A stretch of DNA of 64,000 bases from Paenarthrobacter nicotinovorans (lineage in GTDB: Bacteria > Actinomycetota > Actinomycetes > Actinomycetales > Micrococcaceae), in the NCBI RefSeq assembly GCF_021919345.1, contig NZ_CP089294.1, positions 62,001-126,000 on the forward strand, in the 5' to 3' direction. Positions 17,995-28,694 of this stretch are shown in pieces. A program made the translations under genes and the position numbers. Every line of letters begins with the position of its first letter. Within the stretch, counting starts at the first letter, position 1. The notes below the pieces were generated by a model. That model made no database searches and was not told where the DNA came from. It saw only the letters and a list, made by a program, of their open reading frames with translations.

Positions 17995-20234
17995 GCTCCC
18001 TCGCACTGAATGAAAACGAGGACGGTTGCGGTCTGTTGGCTAAACTCATGGCCACCGTCCGGCCCGAATTCAGACCCGAAATCGTGATCCCGGCCCCAGG
18101 CTCCCTCGTCTTCAACACCGAGCCCTGCCGGATCGACGAGTGTGAACGGCAACGTACGGTGAAAGGGTTCTGCAAAAGCCACTACAAGCGCTGGCTGGAC
18201 CAAGGACGCCCCGAATGGGAGTCATTCCTCGCCAGCCCCGGCCCATTACCCGTAGGCGACGGCCCCTTGGCGGCATGCACCGTCACCTGGTGCCGCTTCG
18301 GTTCGGCCAGACGCGGCCTCTGCGTCAGCCATCACGGGTTCTTCAGTCGTTCCAGCGAGACCGACGTGATTAAGTGGCTCGCTACCCTCTCACCCGAGCC
18401 GGTCATCGAGCGGCCCGAATGCAGGCTCGCGTTCTGCGACCTCTGGGCCCAAGGCAACTCGCCGTTGTGTCTGAACCACAAGTCCCGCTGGCACGCCATT
18501 GGCGCACCGGATATCGACGAGTTCGTCGCCCGGTGCGAAAGCGTGGGCCTGGACCGGTTCGATTTCCGATGCCTGGCAGATCGTCCCCAGCTGCGGCTTG
18601 AGCTCCAGCACGCCATGCAATGCCGCCACGATGAACGCCGGGCCAGTACCCGCTCCTCCGTTGTGACGCCCGTGATCCGGCTCGTCTCCGACAGCGGCGT
18701 CACCTCGCTGCTGGACTGGAATCTTGACCAGTGGGCAGCGTTCTATATCGCCGGCCGGGTGGGCCGCAGTCACCGCCACAACGGGCAACTTGCGTTCCTG
18801 CGCTTTGCCTACACCCGGCTCGAAGACCTCGTCGCCGGCACCGGCTGGGAGTCAGAGTATTCCCGCGACGCCTGGGCCCTGCACCGCCTCGGCTACACCG
18901 ACACCCGCGGCACCCTCCGCTTCGACAAGATCCCGCAACCGTGGCTGCGCCCCCTGGCAAAACGCTTCATCCGATGGCGGCTGACCAGCGGCAGGGAAAT
19001 CATCCAAGGGCGCGTCGACATCCTCGCCCTGAACCGATTCGCCGCGTTCCTCGCCCGCACCATCCCCCACTCCGACAGCCCGGACTGCATCGACCGCGGC
19101 ATCCTGGAACGCTTCCTCGCCGAGCTCGCCCGGGACAAACGGGCAGTAATTTCCCGTGGCCGCGACGTCAGCTCCCTGAACGCCTTCTTCGCCGCGATCC
19201 GCCGCCACGACTGGGCCAAAGACCTGCCGGCATCGGCGAACTTCTACCCTGAAGACTTCCCACGACCAGCCAAACGACTGCCCAGGGCCCTGGCCGATCA
19301 CATCATGGCGCAACTGGACCAACCCGAAAACCTCGGCAAATGGACCAGCCCCGACAGCCGGCTACTCACCCTGATCCTAATGCGCTGCGGACTGCGCGTC
19401 GGGGACGCCTGCAACCTCGCTACCGACTGCGTGGTCCGTGACGGTGACGGCGCCCCCTACCTGCGCTATATGAACCGGAAGATGAAACGCGAAGCCCTCG
19501 TACCCCTCGATGAGGAAGTCCACGCCGCCATCCTCGATCAGCAGCGACGCGTCCGCGAACGATTCCCCGACGGCAGCAACTGGTTGTTCCCGGCCCCGAA
19601 GATGAACCCCGACGGAGCAAAACCGCTCACCACGCACTCCTACCGCGGACAGCTTGAAGACTGGCTGGAACGCTGCGACATCCGCGACGAACACGGACAA
19701 GAGGTGCGCCTGACCCCACATCAGTGGCGCCACACCTTCGGGACAACACTGATCAACCGCGACGTTCCCCAGGAAGTTGTCCGGGTCCTCCTCGACCACA
19801 CCTCGGCGGAGATGACCGCCCACTACGCCCGGCTGCACGACACAACCGTGCGCCGCCACTGGGAGGAAGCCCGTAAGGTCAACATCAACGGCGACACCAT
19901 CACCATTGACCCGCAAGGACCACTCGCCGAAGCCAGCTGGGCCAAACAACGCCTCGGTCGCGCAACACAGAGCCTGCCGAACGGATTCTGCGGGCTGCCG
20001 GTTCAGAAGTCCTGCCCGCACGCCAACGCCTGCCTGACCTGTCCCATGTTTGTCACCACCGCCGAGTTCCTCCCCCAGCACCAAGAGCAGCGCCGCCAGA
20101 CCGTCCAGATCCTGTCCGCCGCCGAAGCCCGCGGACAGACCCGGCTCATCGAGATGAACCAGGCAGTACTGCACAACCTGGACCGCATCATTGACTCCCT
20201 CGACGACACCGCACCCGACGAGGCCGCCGGATGA
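17991..20234 (+). CDS. tnpB: Transposase B, large tyrosine recombinase
   Basis: 747 residues, starting at GTG 17991. The N-terminus carries Cys/His clusters (for example ECERQRTVKGFCKSHYKRW, repeated in two similar copies), probably zinc-binding. The recombinase domain is in the second half: LILMRCGLRVGDACNLATDC with the first Arg, HQWRHTFGTTLINR with H-x-x-R, and VLLDHTSAEMTAHYARLHD with the nucleophilic Tyr. Near the end there is another Cys/His cluster (KSCPHANACLTCPMF). It is longer than the classic TnpB because of the N-terminal zinc region. It overlaps tnpA and tnpC by four bases each, so the three are translated as a unit. Confidence 0.9.
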   Translation: MSSLALNENEDGCGLLAKLMATVRPEFRPEIVIPAPGSLVFNTEPCRIDECERQRTVKGFCKSHYKRWLDQGRPEWESFLASPGPLPVGDGPLAACTVTWCRFGSARRGLCVSHHGFFSRSSETDVIKWLATLSPEPVIERPECRLAFCDLWAQGNSPLCLNHKSRWHAIGAPDIDEFVARCESVGLDRFDFRCLADRPQLRLELQHAMQCRHDERRASTRSSVVTPVIRLVSDSGVTSLLDWNLDQWAAFYIAGRVGRSHRHNGQLAFLRFAYTRLEDLVAGTGWESEYSRDAWALHRLGYTDTRGTLRFDKIPQPWLRPLAKRFIRWRLTSGREIIQGRVDILALNRFAAFLARTIPHSDSPDCIDRGILERFLAELARDKRAVISRGRDVSSLNAFFAAIRRHDWAKDLPASANFYPEDFPRPAKRLPRALADHIMAQLDQPENLGKWTSPDSRLLTLILMRCGLRVGDACNLATDCVVRDGDGAPYLRYMNRKMKREALVPLDEEVHAAILDQQRRVRERFPDGSNWLFPAPKMNPDGAKPLTTHSYRGQLEDWLERCDIRDEHGQEVRLTPHQWRHTFGTTLINRDVPQEVVRVLLDHTSAEMTAHYARLHDTTVRRHWEEARKVNINGDTITIDPQGPLAEASWAKQRLGRATQSLPNGFCGLPVQKSCPHANACLTCPMFVTTAEFLPQHQEQRRQTVQILSAAEARGQTRLIEMNQAVLHNLDRIIDSLDDTAPDEAAG

Positions 20235-20644
20235 ACCGCTCCGACAACAGCCGGCACCTGGTCAAAGCTGCACAGCAGCGCGCGGCGCTCACCAGGTCCA
20301 AAGCCGTCCAAGCGCTGCGCACCCTTCATGCGGAAGGCCGCCCGGTCACTTTCGACGCCGTCGCCAGATACGCCCGGGTCTCCCGGTCCTGGCTTTACAC
20401 CCAGCCCGACCTCCGCGCCGCAATCGAACGCCTCCGCCAAAACCAAGCCGCCCCGGAGCCCACACCGGAATCCCGGCCACAGCGGGCAAGCGAGGCCTCG
20501 CTACGGCAACGACTAGAAGCGGCCAACGACAGAATCAGACGACTCAACGACGAGAACCAACGACTGCGACAGCAACTCGCACACGCCCTCGGACAACGCC
20601 GCCAAAGTCCATCACCAGACCCCGCGACCATCCCGAATCCATAA
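20231..20644 (+). CDS. tnpC: Transposon accessory protein TnpC (DUF6262-like)
   Basis: 137 residues. The N-terminal half resembles a helix-turn-helix domain (VTFDAVARYARVSRSWLYTQ) and the C-terminal half is a coiled coil (LRQRLEAANDRIRRLNDENQ) ending in a polar tail. This matches the small third protein of Tn554-type elements, which influences the efficiency and orientation of transposition but is not the catalyst. It overlaps the end of tnpB. Confidence 0.8.
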   Translation: MNRSDNSRHLVKAAQQRAALTRSKAVQALRTLHAEGRPVTFDAVARYARVSRSWLYTQPDLRAAIERLRQNQAAPEPTPESRPQRASEASLRQRLEAANDRIRRLNDENQRLRQQLAHALGQRRQSPSPDPATIPNP

Positions 20645-20751
20645 CGGATCCACGAGAATGGAAGGACAGCCAATGCCACCGTCATGCACGTCCCGGACAC
20701 ACCCACCAACACAAAACCGCAGGCCAGAGGCACACCAGCCCGACGGGCTCA

Positions 20752-20763
20752 AGATAATGCAGA
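20752..20763 (+). repeat. Right end of the Tn554-like element: AGATAA + core TGCAGA
   Basis: Right half of the inverted terminal hexamers (AGATAA pairs with TTATCT at the left end), followed by the second copy of the TGCAGA core. Confidence 0.75.
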
Positions 20764-20891
20764 CGCAGGTTGGCCACTCCTATGCGTCGACTACCGGGCT
20801 CTATACCTCGGTATCGTCGGACTTCAAGCAGAAAACCGTGCAGCAGATGATTGCACGCCGCATCGCGAACTTGGAGGACCCAGGTGCCTGA
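20758..20891 (+). pseudogene. Tyrosine recombinase remnant, 3' part
   Basis: Continuation of the gene that begins at 16353. From 20764 it reads QVGHSYASTTGLYTSVSSDF and on to a TGA at 20889-20891; the segment holds the nucleophilic Tyr of the tyrosine recombinase. The codon at the junction is made from base 16767 and bases 20764-20765, so the frame is kept. Without the element the total product would be 180 residues, too short to be active. Confidence 0.85.
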
Positions 20892-21238
20892 ACAGCGCCG
20901 GATTGGCTACCGCTGGAAACCTGCGAGCCCTGATGACAAAGCAGAACCTCTGGAAGACCACCGAACTGATGCCGCTCCTGAAATCCCGTGGCATCAACCT
21001 CTCCGAAAGCCAGGTCTACAGGCTGGTCACCTCGACGCCGGAGCGCATTCCGGCAAAGACATTCGCGGTGCTCTGCGACGTCCTGGGCTGCACCCCGAAC
21101 GACCTTTTCGAACCTTTCGTGGAGATGCGCGCCGCGGCGACAGCGAACGCCCCGAAACGCAGCGAAGACCTCGGCATCCAACCAGGAAACCCGATCGCAC
21201 GACGTGTCCGACTCGTCGCTCCCGAAGACGGTGAGTAG
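20884..21238 (+). pseudogene. XRE-type helix-turn-helix regulator with a +1 frameshift
   Basis: The expected start is GTG 20884, overlapping the integrase end, and reads VPEQRRIGYRWK. At about 20920 one extra C shifts the frame; removing it gives KLRALMTKQNLWKTTEL and runs without break to TAG at 21238. The rest is a Cro/C1-type domain (SESQVYRLVTSTPERIPAKT, VLCDVLGCTPNDLFEPF). A restart at ATG 20933 could give a 101-residue protein but has no ribosome site. This gene usually follows the integrase in such three-gene cassettes. Confidence 0.75.
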
Positions 21239-21480
21239 GCCACGCAAAGCAGAGGACCCCGTTCGCTGGCCGGTCCCCTGCGGCCGCTGCGGCCAGCACC
21301 ACCAAACGGTCGCGCGTTGGCCCGACGGCGGAGTCTGCGGCTACTGCTATCAGCAGGCAAAACGCACCCGCGGGGTCTGCGCCTGCGGCCATGACCGGGC
21401 CGCCGCCATCCTCATCCTCGTCTTCGGACAACAAGCTGAAAACATCGCACGTCTAACCTGGGACGACATCAGCGTCACCG
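21231..21480 (+). pseudogene. Zinc-ribbon integrase remnant, truncated
   Basis: Starts at GTG 21231, overlapping the XRE gene end. It has an N-terminal zinc ribbon with paired cysteines (VPCGRCGQHHQT, GVCGYCYQQAKRTRGVCACG) and then jumps directly to LVFGQQAENIARLTWDDIS, a piece from the catalytic domain of the same protein type. Meaningful sequence ends near 21480; the frame runs on to 21572 without similarity I can recognise. So it has both an internal deletion and a lost 3' end. It marks the right edge of the old integrase cassette, 270 bp before the nicotine genes. Confidence 0.65.
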
Positions 21481-21752
21481 GCGGCGTGGACCAACGGCCG
21501 ACTAACGGTCGTGAGCAGTTTCCTTGCTCCGCAGCTTTTTGCCCTTGCCACGGTGTTTCGCTGAGTTGCTAGCCTTGCCGACATCTGCAGCCGTGAAGGT
21601 TAGGGCCATCGCTCGGTGGCAACCCTAGCTATGACTTTTCGCAAATTCTGCAGCCGCGGACCAGACAGACCCATCTACAACCGCAACATCACAGTTACGT
21701 CAGTGTGGTGTCCTCGACAGGGACAGTTTGCTGTCGTGGCGCGTTGTCCTTT

Positions 21753-22367
21753 TTAGCGGGATAGCTTCTCCCTGTCCGGCTCCATATCACCGATGTGTCC
21801 GGCGGTGTTGGCTGCTAGGACTCGGGCAACGAAGGCGCTGTACTCGTCCATGTAGTGGCGCAGGAATTTCGCGGTGCGTTCATCCTTGACTTCGCCCCCT
21901 TCCCCAAACACGTCCGCGTCGTAGTGAACGTATGCTTCAGGCGAATTCAGCTGGGGTGCGTCTAGGAAGCTAAGGATGCTGCGGAAGGATGACTGCATCA
22001 CGGCGGTGCCGATACTACCCGGGGAGGTCCCGATGATGCCGGTGGGTTTACGGGCGAACGAATTCGATCCCCAAGGACGAGAGCCCCAGTCGATAGCGTT
22101 TTTAAGGGCACCCGGAATGGAACGGTTGTACTCGGGAGACACGAAGAGAATACCGTCCGACGCTTCAATGGCACGCTTGAGCGCCCGGCCTTCCGGCGGG
22201 AAATCCGCGTCGTAGTCATAGCTATAAAGCGGGAGATCCCTAATCGGAATTTCGCTGAACTCGAGGTCCTCTGGTGCAAGATTTATCAAAGCTTGCGAGA
22301 GAACCCGGTTGATAGAGCCGGTTGCCAGGCTCCCCACGAAATATCCGATCCTGTATTTTGCTGCCAA
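21753..22367 (-). CDS. nboR: NADPH-dependent FMN reductase family, probable nicotine blue oxidoreductase
   Basis: 204 residues with a flavodoxin-like fold: the FMN phosphate loop region GSLATGSINRVLSQAL at residues 12-27, and SPEYNRSIPGALKNAIDW, the hallmark of the FMN_red / chromate reductase family. In P. nicotinovorans an FMN-containing NAD(P)H-nicotine blue oxidoreductase belongs to the PmfR regulon and reduces the toxic dimer of trihydroxypyridine by two electrons. Position next to the mao operon supports that role here. The symbol is an inference, since the family is broad (quinone and azo reductases). Confidence 0.65.
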   Translation of the reverse strand: MAAKYRIGYFVGSLATGSINRVLSQALINLAPEDLEFSEIPIRDLPLYSYDYDADFPPEGRALKRAIEASDGILFVSPEYNRSIPGALKNAIDWGSRPWGSNSFARKPTGIIGTSPGSIGTAVMQSSFRSILSFLDAPQLNSPEAYVHYDADVFGEGGEVKDERTAKFLRHYMDEYSAFVARVLAANTAGHIGDMEPDREKLSR

Positions 22368-22748
22368 AGTTTCAATCCTTTCTTTTCCGATTTACGGCGG
22401 CCGCAGGCTAACTTGTGCGTTGCTGCCGGTTTATGTGGTCAGCCAGCCGAGCCAGGGAAGAAGATCCTGTACTTCGGGATTGCGATTTTCAACGGGAGTC
22501 CTCAATGCCTGAGAAGGAAGGGCAGCCTTGCTAAATTTTTCGACGAACGTGCAGTTACCGAGTGGTGTCCGATCTTGGAGGTGGCGCGCACCATGGTTAG
22601 TTGACCGCACATGGCAAAACCCGGGGCGGAACAGGTGGAACGAGTGCTTGTTCACGTCTAGACCTTTTGTAGAGCTATGGATACAGCGACTTTCGCTACG
22701 ATGAAGGGTAGAAAACTTTTACGGCACAGGTGCTTGTCCCGTTTCAGT
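22368..22748. promoter_or_regulatory. Spacer upstream of nboR, 381 bp
   Basis: No gene is supported. It lies between the cupin stop and the nboR start, so nboR probably has its own promoter. On the nboR-sense strand it contains GGTCTAGAC (22656-22664), resembling GGTCTAAAC upstream of purU (33292-33300); both could be chance. Confidence 0.35.
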
Positions 22749-24850
<2,102 letters not shown>

Positions 24851-25099
24851 ATGCCACAGCACACGGGCATATTTAGCAAGGTCATCACAGTTGATCACCG
24901 CTGCGAGGTGGATGAACGACTCACCGCCGTGGTCACCGAGGCAATGGCGCATGCGTTACGGACGTCAACCCATGGAATTGTTGTCACGCGTCACGACCAA
25001 AGAACGTTCAGTGTCCGCCTTTCGCCGGACATATCCCCAGGGACGACAGTGGAGCGCGATCTCTGGAGAAGCAATGTTGGATGTCGACCGAATATCTAA
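24851..25099 (+). CDS. Small conserved hypothetical protein
   Basis: 82 residues. ATG 24851 has AGGAG 9 bases upstream. The sequence (MPQHTGIFSKVITVDHRCEV, then EAMAHALRTSTHGIVVTRHD) looks like a genuine folded alpha/beta protein and reminds me of short uncharacterised Arthrobacter proteins, but I cannot name a family. It is followed after 182 bp by sad on the same strand. It could also be the leftover of a longer gene, since the last dozen residues look less protein-like. Confidence 0.5.
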   Translation: MPQHTGIFSKVITVDHRCEVDERLTAVVTEAMAHALRTSTHGIVVTRHDQRTFSVRLSPDISPGTTVERDLWRSNVGCRPNI

Positions 25100-25281
25100 T
25101 GTTGGACTCCGTGCTCCTAACATAAGAGTCAATTTCGCCGGCACTCATGCGACGCCTACCGTCACAACTTTGTCTCACCATGGTCCGCGTCTTGCGCTGT
25201 CCTTAGCGGAAACTTACTCACCCCCAATGTGCCCACCCACCACAATCAGTCGCTTACAAAACAATCTTCTGAGGACTACAA

Positions 25282-26787
25282 ATGACAGTTGAATCGGCTG
25301 TGTTCCCCGCCGCTCCCCTAGAGCGCGAGGCCCCTCTGCTCGCGTCTGTGCCCACCGGCTTGCTTGTTGGCGGCCAGTGGCGGGATGCATCAGACGGCGG
25401 AACGTTTGATGTGCGTGATCCTGCTACGGGGGAGGTGCTCGCTACTCTAGCTTCGGCCACTAGCGAAGATGCCGTCGCCGCTCTGGAGGCTGCTTGCGCG
25501 GCGCAGACCTCGTGGGCGCGGACCGCTCCGCGGGTGCGAGCCGAGATTTTGCGCCGTGCCTTCGACCTGGTAACAGCGCGATCGGAGGACTTCGCGCTTT
25601 TGATGACGTTGGAGATGGGCAAGCCATTGGCTGAAGCCCGGGGCGAGGTTGCCTACGGCGCCGAGTTTCTGCGTTGGTTCTCGGAAGAAACTGTTCGGGA
25701 CTACGGCCGATACCTCACCACCCCCGAAGGTAAGAACAAGATCCTGGTCCAGCACAAACCCGTAGGTCCCTGCCTGCTGATAACGCCGTGGAATTTCCCG
25801 TTGGCCATGGCTACTCGCAAGGTTGCTCCCGCGGTCGCCGCTGGTTGCACGATGGTTCTTAAACCAGCAAAGCTGACGCCGCTAACTTCGCAGCTATTTG
25901 CCCAAACGATGATGGAGGCCGGCCTTCCTGCAGGAGTTCTCAATGTCGTTTCTTCCTCCTCGGCGTCGGGGATATCCGGGCCACTCCTGAAAGATTCCCG
26001 GCTGCGTAAGGTTTCCTTCACAGGGTCCACTCCGGTCGGCAAGCGCCTGATGTCAGACGCTTCCCGACATGTCCTGCGGACTTCCATGGAATTGGGTGGA
26101 AATGCTCCGTTCGTCGTGTTCGAAGATGCAGACCTGGACAAAGCTGTAGAAGGGGCAATGGCGGCCAAGATGCGGAACATGGGCGAGGCCTGCACAGCAG
26201 CCAACCGGTTCCTCGTTCAAGAATCCGTGGCGCAGGAATTCACCCGGAAGTTCGCAGCCGCGATGGGTGCCCTCTCCACCGGCCGAGGTACGGACCCTGC
26301 CAGTCAGGTCGGCCCGCTGATCAATAACGGTGCTCGCGACGACATCCATGCCCTAGTCACTGCTGCGGTGGACGCCGGCGCTGTCGCTGTCACCGGCGGG
26401 GCCCCCGTGGACGGACCAGGCTACTTCTATCAGCCCACCGTCCTCGCCGACGTTCCCAACAATGCGGCGATCCTCGGCCAGGAAATCTTCGGACCCGTCG
26501 CTCCTGTCACCACCTTCACTACTGAACAGGACGCAATCAAACTGGCTAACGCCTCGGAATACGGGCTCGCGGCCTACCTTTACAGCCGCGACTTTAACCG
26601 GCTCCTGCGGGTGGCGGAGCAGATCGAGTTTGGCATGGTTGGCTTCAACGCGGGCATCATCTCCAACGCCGCCGCCCCCTTTGGTGGCGTTAAACAATCA
26701 GGGCTAGGCCGCGAAGGCGGGTCCGAAGGTATCGCCGAATACACCACCACCCAATACATCGGCATCGCCGATCCCTACGAGAACTGA
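25282..26787 (+). CDS. sad: NADP-dependent succinate-semialdehyde dehydrogenase
   Basis: 501 residues, aldehyde dehydrogenase superfamily. General base Glu 270 in SMELGGNAPFVVFEDADL and nucleophile Cys 304 in MGEACTAANRF; the ELGGNAPFIVF and GEACTAANRF forms are typical of GabD-type succinate-semialdehyde dehydrogenases. The ATG has GAGGA upstream. In P. nicotinovorans Sad oxidises the succinic semialdehyde made by Mao from the nicotine side chain to succinate. Located divergently from mao with a gene-poor promoter region, and followed after 41 bp by a broken fumarylacetoacetase-family gene. Confidence 0.88.
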   Translation: MTVESAVFPAAPLEREAPLLASVPTGLLVGGQWRDASDGGTFDVRDPATGEVLATLASATSEDAVAALEAACAAQTSWARTAPRVRAEILRRAFDLVTARSEDFALLMTLEMGKPLAEARGEVAYGAEFLRWFSEETVRDYGRYLTTPEGKNKILVQHKPVGPCLLITPWNFPLAMATRKVAPAVAAGCTMVLKPAKLTPLTSQLFAQTMMEAGLPAGVLNVVSSSSASGISGPLLKDSRLRKVSFTGSTPVGKRLMSDASRHVLRTSMELGGNAPFVVFEDADLDKAVEGAMAAKMRNMGEACTAANRFLVQESVAQEFTRKFAAAMGALSTGRGTDPASQVGPLINNGARDDIHALVTAAVDAGAVAVTGGAPVDGPGYFYQPTVLADVPNNAAILGQEIFGPVAPVTTFTTEQDAIKLANASEYGLAAYLYSRDFNRLLRVAEQIEFGMVGFNAGIISNAAAPFGGVKQSGLGREGGSEGIAEYTTTQYIGIADPYEN

Positions 26788-26828
26788 ACGACTGGTAGGG
26801 GCTTACATGCCGTCTGAACCAGTGAATA

Positions 26829-27566
26829 ATGCGACTTGCTAGGATACAAACGAGCGCAGGCCCACGGCATGCAGTATTTCGGAACGGTGAGTGGCACCAT
26901 CTGGAAGACCCCTTTGCCGAAGTCATATCCTTCACTGGGCAAGTCACACCGGCGGATGGTGCGAAGCTACTCGCCCCGGTACGTCCGTCCGTCCTCATAG
27001 GAATGAGCCATAACCGCCCTACCAATAAGCATCCGCTTCCCGTATAGGCATGGCACAAATCCGTACATACCCTGGCCAACCCGGGTGATCAGATAAAGAC
27101 GGCTCGGGACGCTGGGGCAGTCCACGTGGAGGGCGAGTTGGCAGTTGTTATTCGTAAACGCGCTGCCGGTCTCACCACGGAAGAGGCGATGGACCATGTG
27201 CTGGGGTACACGATCGCGAATGATGTCACGAACGCCGACCAAGGACTTATCGACGAAAAACTCTTCCAAGCCAAAGCCGGTATCAATTACACACCTCTTG
27301 GACCTTGGATTGAGACCGACATTAGGGATCCTGAAAAGGTCAACATCACCGTGCGAGTGAACGGCGAGGTTAGGGCCAATTCCGGGACATTCAATCTACC
27401 CACGAGCGTCGTGGACTGCCTGGTGTATGTCACTCGCTGGACGACTCTGAAGCCTGGTGACATCGTGATGACGGGGGCGCCGGGTACCTTCGCAGCTGTT
27501 AACCCCGGAGACTGCGTACAAATCAGTCTCGAGGGAATTGGTACGTTGACCAGCACAGTCGTCTAA
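26829..27566 (+). pseudogene. Fumarylacetoacetate hydrolase family gene with one in-frame amber codon
   Basis: The frame opens at ATG 26829 (MRLARIQTSAGPRHAVFRNG) and continues unchanged to TAA at 27566, a 245-codon gene of normal length, except for TAG at 27045-27047. Around it the protein reads NKHPLPV-stop-AWHKSVHTL; relatives usually have Gln or another residue there, so a CAG to TAG change is likely. The catalytic part is downstream: VHVEGELAVVI (metal-binding Glu pair), YTIANDVTNADQ and DIVMTGAPGTFA. The family includes 2-hydroxyhepta-2,4-diene-1,7-dioate isomerases and acylpyruvases. Unless suppressed or a sequencing error, no active product is made. Confidence 0.82.
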
Positions 27567-27581
27567 ATACTGCAAATAAAG

Positions 27582-27601
27582 GACCCCTTCCGAGAGGGGT
27601 C
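27582..27601. terminator. Hairpin between convergent genes
   Basis: GACCCCT (27582-27588) and AGGGGTC (27595-27601) with a 6-base loop, 15 bp after the end of the sad-side genes and upstream of the convergent nepB end. A likely terminator, though without a strong T-run. Confidence 0.55.
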
Positions 27602-27765
27602 AGGCACAATCCTTCGCAAGTCCATGATCTGACCCTTGGCGCCGTTCTTCAAGCGGCCCGGATAGTCCGATGTGCTTCGTCACCTAGCCCGACTTCCTTG
27701 AGTTCGCCGAGCGCCGGCTCTCCCGAGCTATGAGAAGACGCGGAACATCGGCTGTACCCAACCTC

Positions 27766-28266
27766 TTAGACGTCTTTGCGTCGTGCCGAGTGTTGGCGCG
27801 TGGTGGCAAGGTTCAATATAACGATGCCCCCGATCACTGCAGTAATGGCTGTTATCCTTCCCAAAGTGACTGCCTCTCCGTGGATAATCGCGCCAGCAAA
27901 GGCAACGGCTACTGTGCCTAGACCAGACCACGTAGCATAAGCGACGCTTAGTGGTACTGCCCTAAGCGCGCGGGTTAGCAGAAAGAAGGAAAAGGCGTAT
28001 AGTGCCATGGCCGCGGTTGTCTGTGCCGGGAGTTGAAAGCCTTCGGAAAAGTCGAGAATTACTGTGCCAGTCACCTCGGTGGTTATGGCACTTCCAAGAT
28101 ACAACCAAGCATGAAGGCGATGTCTATGAAGTAACGGCGCACGTTTCTGCCCCCTGTTACCTTTGTCAGCCGCCACGCTTCCTGCCTCTCCTGTGATGAT
28201 CTGCCGAATCGCTGTGCAAAAGTTCAAGACCGTCCTGACTGGAGTTCGTCGTGCATAGCTACTCAT
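27766..28266 (-). CDS. nepB: Small multidrug resistance pump subunit, probable NepB
   Basis: 166 residues. After a basic, cytoplasmic N-terminal extension of about 50 residues come four hydrophobic segments of the SMR family, with the membrane Glu in SAITTEVTGTVILDFSEGF and the YATWSGLGTVAVAFAG motif of segment 3. NepAB is a heteromeric efflux pump of the nicotine regulon, reported to export methylamine. The gene follows the 116-residue SMR gene. The N-terminal extension makes it longer than ordinary SMR proteins; a start further inside cannot be excluded. Which subunit is called A or B is from memory. Confidence 0.78.
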   Translation of the reverse strand: MSSYARRTPVRTVLNFCTAIRQIITGEAGSVAADKGNRGQKRAPLLHRHRLHAWLYLGSAITTEVTGTVILDFSEGFQLPAQTTAAMALYAFSFFLLTRALRAVPLSVAYATWSGLGTVAVAFAGAIIHGEAVTLGRITAITAVIGGIVILNLATTRQHSARRKDV

Positions 28267-28316
28267 GCCCCCGATTATCAGCCTTCATGGTCTGAACTCG
28301 GGAGGCAGAGTTTGAG

Positions 28317-28667
28317 TCATTGACCGGCTTGGAGGTTGAGGGTGACCACGCCCGTGACCACAAGAGCCAGTCCGATGGCATGTTTCCAGCTGAAGCGTTC
28401 ATTTCTGAACAGGACGCCAATAACTGCTACAGACGCAGTTCCCAGGCCGGCCCAAAGTGCGTAAGCAATTCCGATGTCGGTGAACTTGAGGATCTGAGCC
28501 AAGAGGGCGAAGGCAACCGTGTATAGGCAGGCGACTGCCACAGTCGGCTTGAGTTTCCTGAATCCGTTTGTTTGAGGGAGCAGACTGGTAGCTGCTACTT
28601 CCGCAGCGATCGCCAGTAAAAGAAGGGGCCAGATGGTTAATGCCCTCCTTCCATACCTGGTCTGCAA
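28317..28667 (-). CDS. nepA: Small multidrug resistance pump subunit, probable NepA
   Basis: 116 residues, the normal SMR length, with four membrane helices. The essential Glu is in LLLLAIAAEVAATSLLPQT and segment 3 shows the signature IAYALWAGLGTASVAVIG. Pairs with the next gene, as SMR heterodimers do. It begins 27 bp after folD and so is likely the fourth gene of the purU-mabO-folD-nepA-nepB series, tying export of a side-chain product to the enzymes that produce it. Confidence 0.82.
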   Translation of the reverse strand: MQTRYGRRALTIWPLLLLAIAAEVAATSLLPQTNGFRKLKPTVAVACLYTVAFALLAQILKFTDIGIAYALWAGLGTASVAVIGVLFRNERFSWKHAIGLALVVTGVVTLNLQAGQ

Positions 28668-28694
28668 ACGAAGGGTGGTCCTGGCGGGGCGTTT

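Larger units (their letters stand above)
16762..20763 (+). mobile_element. Tn554-like transposon with three recombinase genes, 3,996 bp plus repeated core
   Basis: The borders follow from the interrupted integrase. The hexamer TGCAGA is at 16762-16767 and again at 20758-20763; just inside are TTATCT (16768-16773) and AGATAA (20752-20757), an inverted pair. Deleting one hexamer plus the interior restores the host frame exactly. Content is tnpA, tnpB and tnpC in that order with overlapping ends, as in the Tn554 family, and no resistance or other cargo gene. Tn554 relatives insert site-specifically through tyrosine recombinases and leave a 6-7 bp core at the junction, which agrees with what is seen. 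All three genes look intact. Confidence 0.88.
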
